From Chelatococcus composti (GTDB lineage: Bacteria > Pseudomonadota > Alphaproteobacteria > Rhizobiales > Beijerinckiaceae), in NCBI RefSeq assembly GCF_014201415.1, contig NZ_JACHEH010000002.1, positions 310,001 through 374,000 on the forward strand: a DNA stretch of 64,000 bases, given 5' to 3'. Both the position numbers and the translations under genes were made by a program. The notes beneath the pieces are model-generated. The model was given only the letters and a program-made list of their open reading frames with translations. It did not search any database and was not told the origin of the DNA. This document shows positions 54,767 to 61,247 of the stretch, piece after piece. Positions within the stretch are counted from its first letter, which is position 1; each line of letters begins with the position of its first letter.

Positions 54767-55551
54767 CCGGCCTGCCCCTTTCGGTCCGCGGGGTTGCTGC
54801 CCGCCTCGGCGGCCGTCAGGTGCTCGACGGCGTCGACCTGACGCTCGCGCCCGGCAGCCTTACCGCCATCATCGGCCCGAACGGCGCCGGCAAGACCACC
54901 CTGATGCGGGTGATGGCCGGCCTCGTCCGGCCTGCGGCAGGCACCGTCCTCCTCGGCGAGCGGCTGCTTGCGTCGCTGCCGGCCCGCGAACGGGCGCGCG
55001 CCATCGCTTACCTGCCGCAGGGCGGCAGTGTCGCCTGGCCGCTGCCGGCGGCAGACGTGGTCGCCCTGGGGCGCGTACCCCACGGCGGCGGGCCGGCAAC
55101 AGGCCGGACGGACCCCGCCGTCAGCCGCGCCATGCGTGCCACGGACAGCGAGGCCTTCGCCGATCGGCCCGTCACCGCGCTCTCGGGCGGCGAGCGGGCG
55201 CGCGTCCTGCTCGCCCGCGCGCTCGCCGTGGAGGCACCGGTGCTCATCTGCGACGAGCCGGTCGCCGCCCTCGACCCGCGCCACCAGCTCGCGGTGATGG
55301 GCGTGCTCGCCGACGAGGCGCGCAGGGGCCGGGCCGTCGCCGTCGTCATGCACGACCTCGCCCTGGCAGCGCGCTACGCCGACCGGGTGGCCATCCTGGC
55401 CAGTGGGAAACTGGTCGCCGCCGGCACGCCGCAGGCGGTGCTGACGCCTGCCATTCTGGCCGACGTCTTCGGCGTCCACGCCCTGCACGAGGAGCGGCCG
55501 GACGGCCTGCTCGTCCTGCCCTGGCGCCCGCTTGCGCCAGGCTCCGTTTGA
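54763..55551 (+). CDS. btuD: Cobalamin ABC ATPase (BtuD/FecE family)
   Basis: Protein of 262 residues. Walker A is GPNGAGKT (38-45), the Q-loop region is AYLPQGGSVAWP, the signature is LSGGE (about 140-144) and Walker B is VLICDEPVAALD, with the H-loop in AVVMHDLALAARYADRVAIL. All catalytic motifs are intact. It powers the BtuC permease. It is the last gene behind the cobalamin riboswitch. Confidence 0.94.
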   Translation: MTGLPLSVRGVAARLGGRQVLDGVDLTLAPGSLTAIIGPNGAGKTTLMRVMAGLVRPAAGTVLLGERLLASLPARERARAIAYLPQGGSVAWPLPAADVVALGRVPHGGGPATGRTDPAVSRAMRATDSEAFADRPVTALSGGERARVLLARALAVEAPVLICDEPVAALDPRHQLAVMGVLADEARRGRAVAVVMHDLALAARYADRVAILASGKLVAAGTPQAVLTPAILADVFGVHALHEERPDGLLVLPWRPLAPGSV

Positions 55552-55641
55552 CGGGTGAGAAGGAACGTCATACCTCTAGCCGAAACTCCCCGCCCGGCGA
55601 GCGGTCGGGGCATTCGGTTCGAGAGAAGTCGATCACCTGCC

Positions 55642-56277
55642 ATGACGGACGGCAGCCCCCGCCCGGACACCCGCGAGCGCATCATCGCCGCTGCCGAAGA
55701 GCTCTTTCGCGACATCGGCTTCCAGAAGACGACCGTCGCCGACATCGCGCGGACTCTCTCCATGAGCCCGGCGAACGTCTACCGCTTCTTCGCCTCCAAG
55801 CAGGACATCAACGAGGCGGTGGCCCGGCGCATGACGGGCCGCAAGCGCGCCCGGCTCGAGGCTATCGCCAGCGAGCCCGGCAGCGCCCGAGCGCGCATGC
55901 GACGCATGCTCGCCGAGATGCACATCATGATGGCCGAGTTCGCCGACGCGGATGCCAAGATCCAGGAGATGGTGGCCGTCGCCATCGCGGAAAGCTGGCG
56001 GGTTATCCACGATCACATCCGCGACATCGACACCATCATCACCAGGCTCGTGCGCGAGGGCCTGGAGGCCGGCGAGTTCCGCGGCGTCGATCCGGAGGTG
56101 GCCGGCCCGTGCGTTCGGGCAGCGATGACACGTTTCTGCCATCCGAGCGTGCTGGTCATGTGCCGTGACATCCCGCAGCCTACCCTCGACGAGCTCATCG
56201 ACTTCATCCTGGCCGCCCTCGGTGCGGAGCGGCAGGAGGCGTCGCATCCGGCCTGCGAGACGGTGCGGGCCTCCTGA
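55642..56277 (+). CDS. TetR-family transcriptional regulator
   Basis: Protein of 211 residues. The helix-turn-helix is TRERIIAAAEELFRDIGFQK to TTVADIARTLSMSPANVYRF. The C-terminal region (MHIMMAEFADADAKIQEMVA, then IITRLVREGLEAGEF) resembles the AefR-like/TetR_C_7 group. The effector is unknown. The gene is 90 bases after btuD and 79 bases before the epimerase gene; neither is an obvious target. The ATG at 55642 is chosen; the frame is open to 55555. Confidence 0.88.
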   Translation: MTDGSPRPDTRERIIAAAEELFRDIGFQKTTVADIARTLSMSPANVYRFFASKQDINEAVARRMTGRKRARLEAIASEPGSARARMRRMLAEMHIMMAEFADADAKIQEMVAVAIAESWRVIHDHIRDIDTIITRLVREGLEAGEFRGVDPEVAGPCVRAAMTRFCHPSVLVMCRDIPQPTLDELIDFILAALGAERQEASHPACETVRAS

Positions 56278-56356
56278 TCCACCCCTTCGGGCGCGTTGAC
56301 AAACCGCCCTGCCGGGCAGATACCCCGCTTCACCCAACCAGAACGGCTCCAGATTC

Positions 56357-58321
56357 TTGTCCCGACTCCTGGCGAAGAAGACGCTGATCATCGTCCACGA
56401 CATCGCCGCGACCATCCTTGCGGTGGTGCTCGCCTTCGCCGTGCGCTTCGAAGGTGCGCAGTTCAGCGAGCGCCTGGCGCTGCTGCCGCACGTCCTGCTC
56501 GTCTTCGTGCCTATCGCGGCCGTCACCTACTGGTACTTCGGCCTCTACCGGTCGCGCTGGCGCTTCGCCTCGCTGCCCGACCTGTCGAACATCTTCAAGG
56601 CCGTTACCATCCTGGCGCTGGCGCTGCTCGTCGGTGACTACGTCCTTGCCTCGTCGCGCTTCTACGGCTTCTTCTTCTTCGGCAAGATCACGATCGCGCT
56701 CTACTGGGTGCTGCAGATGTTCCTGCTCGGAGGGCCGCGGCTCGCCTGGCGCTATCTGAAGTACGCCCAGTCGCGACACAACATCGAGCGGCAGGATGCG
56801 ACCGCCTCTCTCGTCCTCGGGCGCAGCGCGGAGGTGGAGGTGGCGCTGCGCGCCATCGAGAGCGGCGCCTTCTCCAAGATCGCCGCCAAGGGCATCCTCT
56901 CGCCGCGCGAGTCGGACCTCGACCAGGCCATCCGCGGCGTGCCGGTACTCGGCACCTTTGCCGACCTCGAACAGGCCATCTCCGACCTCGCCGAGCGCGG
57001 GGTGAACGTCCGCCGCCTCGTCATGACGCCGAGCGCCATCAACGCGCCCGAGGCGGACGCCCTGCTCGCCCGGGCGCGGCGCCTCGGCCTGCCGCTGTCG
57101 CGGCTGCAGGGCCTCGACGAGGAGGGGGTGCGCGATCTCACGCTCGCGCCCGTCGATATCGAGGACCTCCTGTTGCGCCCAACGGTGGAGATCGACAAGG
57201 CGCGCCTTGCCCGCTTCATCCGCGGCAAGCGCGTGCTGGTCACGGGCGGCGGCGGCTCCATCGGCAGCGAGATCTGCGCCCGCGTGGCCGCCTTCGGCGC
57301 CGACGCGCTCTACGTGCTGGAAAGCTCGGAACCGGCGCTGCACGCAGTGACCGAGCACCTTTCCGTCCTCGATGCCGCGACGCGCATCGAGGGCGGCATC
57401 GCCGACGTGCGCGACCGCGAGCGCATCGAGCACATCTTCCGCCAGTTCGCGCCCGATGTCGTGTTCCACGCCGCGGCGCTGAAGCACGTGCCCTATCTGG
57501 AGCAGGACTGGAGCGAGGGCATCAAGACCAACGTCTTCGGCTCCGTGAACGTCGCCGACGCCGCAGTCGCCGTCGGTGCGCGCGCCCTCGTCATGATCTC
57601 GACCGACAAGGCCATCGAACCCGTGTCGATGCTGGGCACCACCAAGCGCCTCGCCGAGATGTACGCCCAGGCGCTCGACGCCGAGACGGCCAACGGCGGC
57701 AACGGCACGCGCCTCATTGCCGTGCGCTTCGGCAACGTGCTCGGCTCCGTCGGCTCCGTGGTGCCGAAGTTCAAGGCCCAGATCGCCCGCGGCGGGCCCG
57801 TTACCGTCACCCATCCGGACATGGTCCGCTATTTCATGACGGTGCGCGAGGCGGCGGACCTCGTCCTCACCGCCGCGTCCCATGCGGATGCAGAGGGGCG
57901 TACCGCCCCGGGCACCGGCCGGCGCGCCGCCGTCTACGTCCTCAAGATGGGCCAGCCGGTCCGCATCTACGATCTCGCCGAGCGCATGATTCGCCTCGCC
58001 GGCTTCGAGCCCGGTGTGGACATCGAGATCGCCATCACCGGCGTGCGCCCCGGCGAGCGGCTGCACGAGATCCTGTTCGCGCGCGATGAGCCGATGATGG
58101 AAACAGGCATCGAAGGTGTCATGGCGGCCGAGCCGATCTTCGCCGACAAGGAGAGGATGGCCGGCTGGCTGGCGCGGCTCGCGGACGCCACCCGCACCTA
58201 CGACCGGGCCGCCGCCGAGGCGGTGATGGCCGAGGCAATTCCAGAGTTCAGCCGCCGGCAGCCCCAAGCCGTCGCAGGCCTTCCACCGTCGGCAGGGCAG
58301 GCCGCCAGCCGAGCCTCGTGA
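56357..58321 (+). CDS. Nucleotide-sugar 4,6-dehydratase/epimerase, membrane type (WbpM/CapD-like)
   Basis: Protein of 654 residues starting at a TTG. Four membrane helices (about 10-130) and a CoA-binding-like domain precede the Polysacc_synt_2 domain. The dinucleotide motif VLVTGGGGSIGSEI is near residue 295, then HAAALKHVPYLE and STDKAIEPVSMLGTTKRLAE. Relatives convert UDP-GlcNAc to a 4-keto-6-deoxy sugar. Where WbpM has Met (in place of the SDR Tyr) this protein has Leu before GTTK. The last 74 bases overlap the convergent SDR gene. Confidence 0.88.
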   Translation: MSRLLAKKTLIIVHDIAATILAVVLAFAVRFEGAQFSERLALLPHVLLVFVPIAAVTYWYFGLYRSRWRFASLPDLSNIFKAVTILALALLVGDYVLASSRFYGFFFFGKITIALYWVLQMFLLGGPRLAWRYLKYAQSRHNIERQDATASLVLGRSAEVEVALRAIESGAFSKIAAKGILSPRESDLDQAIRGVPVLGTFADLEQAISDLAERGVNVRRLVMTPSAINAPEADALLARARRLGLPLSRLQGLDEEGVRDLTLAPVDIEDLLLRPTVEIDKARLARFIRGKRVLVTGGGGSIGSEICARVAAFGADALYVLESSEPALHAVTEHLSVLDAATRIEGGIADVRDRERIEHIFRQFAPDVVFHAAALKHVPYLEQDWSEGIKTNVFGSVNVADAAVAVGARALVMISTDKAIEPVSMLGTTKRLAEMYAQALDAETANGGNGTRLIAVRFGNVLGSVGSVVPKFKAQIARGGPVTVTHPDMVRYFMTVREAADLVLTAASHADAEGRTAPGTGRRAAVYVLKMGQPVRIYDLAERMIRLAGFEPGVDIEIAITGVRPGERLHEILFARDEPMMETGIEGVMAAEPIFADKERMAGWLARLADATRTYDRAAAEAVMAEAIPEFSRRQPQAVAGLPPSAGQAASRAS

Positions 58322-59177
58322 GCCGCCCCGGCTCGACGACGAGCGCGCCGGCCAGCCTTTCCAGCATGTCCTGCCGGCCGGCGAGCCGCAGCAGCCCCGC
58401 AATCCATCGCTCGTCGACACCGACGAGGCCCGGGCGCCGCCCCATCCCGGCGCGGAGCGCCGCAACGATCTCCGGCAGAGAGACCGGCTCTGCATCCGCC
58501 ACGAGCATGGGGCCCGACAGCGGGGCAGGCGCGGCGAGCACGTGCACGATGGCATCGGCAAGATTCTCGACCGCCAGCAGCGAACGCCGGGCGCCGAGGC
58601 CGCCGAAAGGCAGCGGAAGCGGCAGGCGCGCCAGCCTGACGAGCGCCCCCATGTTGCCGGCGACGCCCTTGCCGTAGACCAGCGCGGGCCGCAGCGACAC
58701 ATGGTCGATGCCCCGCTCGGCGAGGCCGCGCTCGGCGGCGAGCTTGGAGCGGCCATAGGCGTCGCCCGGGGCCGGCGCATCATCGTCGCGCACGGTCACC
58801 GGGGAGCTTGCCCCGCACTGGGCGCGGACGGAGGAGAGAAAGACGAACCGGCGCACGCGGCCGGCGGCGGCATCGGCCAGCGCCAGCGTCGCATCGGTGT
58901 TCACCGCCTGGTAGCGCGCCTCCGGCACATCCGGCCCCACATGGGCAATGCCGGCGCCGTGGACGACGGCGTCGACGCCCTCAAGCGCCGGCCCCCAGTC
59001 CACCGGCGCGGCAAGGTCGCCGATGAGGAAGGGCTCGGTGCCGGGCGGCGCGCGACCCGCATCGCGCACGGCGGCGCGGACGGCGTAGCCCGCCTCGCGC
59101 AGGGCCGCGGCCACATGCCGGCCGACGAAGCCCGAGGCCCCGGTGAGGAGGATGGTGCCGCACCCGCCCGCCGTCAT
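58248..59177 (-). CDS. NAD(P)-dependent sugar epimerase/reductase (extended SDR)
   Basis: Protein of 309 residues. LLTGASGFVGRHVAAALREA is the dinucleotide motif (about residues 9-28). FVFLSSVRAQCG gives the Ser and GDAYGRSKLAAERGL the Tyr-Lys pair. LRPALVYGKGVAGNMGALVR is typical of the group that includes 4-reductases for UDP-4-keto-6-deoxy-GlcNAc, such as those making QuiNAc or FucNAc. It overlaps the transferase gene before it by four bases (ATGA) and the dehydratase gene in front by 74 bases, tail to tail. Confidence 0.87.
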   Translation of the reverse strand: MTAGGCGTILLTGASGFVGRHVAAALREAGYAVRAAVRDAGRAPPGTEPFLIGDLAAPVDWGPALEGVDAVVHGAGIAHVGPDVPEARYQAVNTDATLALADAAAGRVRRFVFLSSVRAQCGASSPVTVRDDDAPAPGDAYGRSKLAAERGLAERGIDHVSLRPALVYGKGVAGNMGALVRLARLPLPLPFGGLGARRSLLAVENLADAIVHVLAAPAPLSGPMLVADAEPVSLPEIVAALRAGMGRRPGLVGVDERWIAGLLRLAGRQDMLERLAGALVVEPGRLTRLGWRPALPTVEGLRRLGAAGG

Positions 59178-60205
59178 GCCGTGGCCATGCCCGCGCGCGG
59201 GCGGGAGAAACGCAGCAGCACGAAGCCGACGCCCGCCGCCCCGAGGCCGACGATGGCTGCCTGCAGCGCCGGCGCGCTGGCGCCGAGCGAGAACGCGGCG
59301 AGTACCGCAAGGTACAGGTTGAGCACCAGCACCTGTCCGACAACGGAGGGCACCGAATAGCCGTTGTCGGTGGCGCGCTGGTAGAAATGGCTGCGGTGGG
59401 CCTGCCACACCCGCTCTCCGCGCACGAGGCGCCTCAGGAGCGTCAGCGTCGCGTCGGCGAGATAGTAGAGCGGCAGCAGGATGGCGGCGGCGAGTCCGCC
59501 GCGGCTGGCGAGCACGAGGAGCAGGTAGCCGGCGATGAGCCCGATGGGCAGGGAACCGACATCGCCCAGGAAGAGCCGCGCCACCGGGCGGTTGAAGGGC
59601 GCAAAGCCCAGGAGGCCGCCGAGCAGGGCAGCTGCGAGGACGCCCTCGGCCGGCGGCAAGACGCCCGCGAGCGAGAAGGCGGCGAGCACGGCACACAGCG
59701 GCGAGAACTCCACCACCGTCATCAGGTCCAGCCCGTCCATGAAGTTGACGAGATTGACGAACCAGACACCGGCGAGCACCAGCACGGCCTGCTCCACGCC
59801 AAGGGGCAGCCAGTCCGGCCCGAGGCGCTGCACGTTCGTCGCCGCGACGACCACGAGCGCGACGGCGGCGAACTGCACGCCCAGGCGCGGCAGCACCGGC
59901 AGCGGGCGGATGTCGTCGAAGGCGCCGAGCCCCGCGAGAACGACGGCGGAAAGTGCGACGGCGAAGAGAGCGGCAACAGTCCCGGCATCGAGTGGCGGCA
60001 GGCCGAGCATGGCGGCAACGGCACCGACGGCGAGCGCGGCCGCGAGCACCGCGATGCCACCGCCCTGGGGCGTCGGGATACGGTGGCTCGAGCGGGCATT
60101 GGGGCGTGCCAGCGCATAGCGCTGCAGCAGCGGGCGCAGAAGAACGATGGCGACGGCCGCCAGGAGGGCGGCGCCGAGGCAGGTGGTGGCGAACAGCGCC
60201 GTCAC
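59174..60205 (-). CDS. Undecaprenyl-phosphate sugar-1-phosphate transferase (WecA/WbpL family)
   Basis: Protein of 343 residues with about ten membrane helices. SSHRIPTPQGGGIAV, GAFDDIRPLPVLPRL, VNFMDGLDLM, LFLGDVGSLPIG and the cytosolic HRSHFYQRA motif are the conserved points of the PNPT family (MraY/WecA/WbpL). It would load an N-acetylhexosamine-1-phosphate onto undecaprenyl phosphate to start a surface polysaccharide. With the SDR and dehydratase genes the probable sugar is a 6-deoxy-HexNAc (QuiNAc or FucNAc). Confidence 0.88.
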   Translation of the reverse strand: MTALFATTCLGAALLAAVAIVLLRPLLQRYALARPNARSSHRIPTPQGGGIAVLAAALAVGAVAAMLGLPPLDAGTVAALFAVALSAVVLAGLGAFDDIRPLPVLPRLGVQFAAVALVVVAATNVQRLGPDWLPLGVEQAVLVLAGVWFVNLVNFMDGLDLMTVVEFSPLCAVLAAFSLAGVLPPAEGVLAAALLGGLLGFAPFNRPVARLFLGDVGSLPIGLIAGYLLLVLASRGGLAAAILLPLYYLADATLTLLRRLVRGERVWQAHRSHFYQRATDNGYSVPSVVGQVLVLNLYLAVLAAFSLGASAPALQAAIVGLGAAGVGFVLLRFSRPRAGMATA

Positions 60206-60303
60206 GTCGCGCTCCGATTACGAACCGCCCCGTTCCGGGCCGGCGGCGCGACAATAGCCGATGGCGGCGCAGCCGCAAGCATCAGGCGAACGGCGGCAAC
60301 ACC

Positions 60304-61176
60304 TCAGGCGGCCGCGCGGGCCGCAGTAAGGTGAATCTCCTGCCCCTCGCGCGCCACGAAGGAGCCAGGCATCATCATGTCGAGGCGCCGCTCCATGTCG
60401 GCGAGATCGGCGTCCGTATGCCAGGGGTGGAGATGGAAGGCGGCCAGCCGGCCGACGCCTGCCGCCCGGCACAGGGCCACGCCTGCATCGCAGGTCGAAT
60501 GGCCCCAGCCGCGGCAGCGGCAATATTCGGCCTCGGTATACATGGCGTCATAGATGACGAGGTCGGCATCGCGGACGAAGGCAAGCAGCTCCTCGTGCGG
60601 CCAGGGGCCGAGCTCGTCGTGCTCGATGTCACTGACATAGCAGACCGAGCGCCCTCGGTGATCGAAACGATAGGCCGTCGCGCCGGAGGGATGCTGCAGC
60701 GGGCAGGTGCGGACCTCGACGCCGTCATCGAAGGTCAGCGTCTCGCCGGCATGGAAGCCGACATGCTCGATGGTCGCCGGCAGTTGCGCGAGCTTCACCG
60801 GAAAGAGCGGCGGCGCGAACAACCGGTCGAGCGCCACCTCGGCGGTTTCCCCTCCGAGATTGCCGCAATAAAGCCGCAGCGTCGTGCCCTTCATCAGCGC
60901 CGGCCGGAAGAAGGGCAGGCCGATGACGTGGTCGAGATGTAGATGGCTCAGAAGCAGGTCGATCTGCGCCGGAGCGTCGGCACCAAGCGCCTGTCCGAGG
61001 CGCGTGATGCCGGTGCCGGCATCAATCACGAACAGGCGCTCGCCACAGCGGACCTCAACGCAGGCCGTGTGGCCGCCGAACGCGCACACGTCCAGTCCCG
61101 ACACGGGATGCGACCCCCGCACGCCCCAGAAGCGGACGCTGAGATCACCCTCGGCGGGTTTGTTGTCCATAGCCAT
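60304..61176 (-). CDS. Metallo-beta-lactamase-fold hydrolase
   Basis: Protein of 290 residues. The fold begins VRFWGVRGSHPV and IDAGTGITRLG. The metal motif HLHLDH (about 75-80) is intact; CPLQHPSGATAYRF, VSDIEHDELG and IYDAMYTEAEY supply the other ligands, with a final His in AAFHLHPWHTD. This subgroup resembles phosphodiesterase-like and tRNase Z-like hydrolases. The substrate is unknown. A perfect palindrome lies 35 bases upstream of the start. It lies downstream of the motif-less ABC gene on the same strand. Confidence 0.88.
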   Translation of the reverse strand: MAMDNKPAEGDLSVRFWGVRGSHPVSGLDVCAFGGHTACVEVRCGERLFVIDAGTGITRLGQALGADAPAQIDLLLSHLHLDHVIGLPFFRPALMKGTTLRLYCGNLGGETAEVALDRLFAPPLFPVKLAQLPATIEHVGFHAGETLTFDDGVEVRTCPLQHPSGATAYRFDHRGRSVCYVSDIEHDELGPWPHEELLAFVRDADLVIYDAMYTEAEYCRCRGWGHSTCDAGVALCRAAGVGRLAAFHLHPWHTDADLADMERRLDMMMPGSFVAREGQEIHLTAARAAA

Positions 61177-61210
61177 CTGACGTTCTTACTTTAGAATAGC
61201 CGCAAACGAC

Positions 61211-61224
61211 GTGCGCTAGCGCAC
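61211..61224. repeat. Perfect 14-base palindrome upstream of the hydrolase
   Basis: GTGCGCTAGCGCAC is a perfect palindrome in the 71-base gap between the ABC-like gene and the hydrolase. On the minus strand TATTCT downstream of it could be a -10 box (about 61192-61197), which would put the palindrome over the -35 region. This suggests an operator for the hydrolase gene; no regulator is known. Confidence 0.55.
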
Positions 61225-61247
61225 ATTGATGTCATGATTCGCTGGGC

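Noticed and set aside
56330-58783. Long open frame antisense to the WbpM-like gene
   Set aside because: Shadow frame with no recognisable motifs.
59178-60278. N-terminal extension of the SDR gene in the same frame
   Set aside because: The frame stays open upstream through the transferase gene but is Arg-rich noise; the dinucleotide fold starts right after the ATG at 59177.
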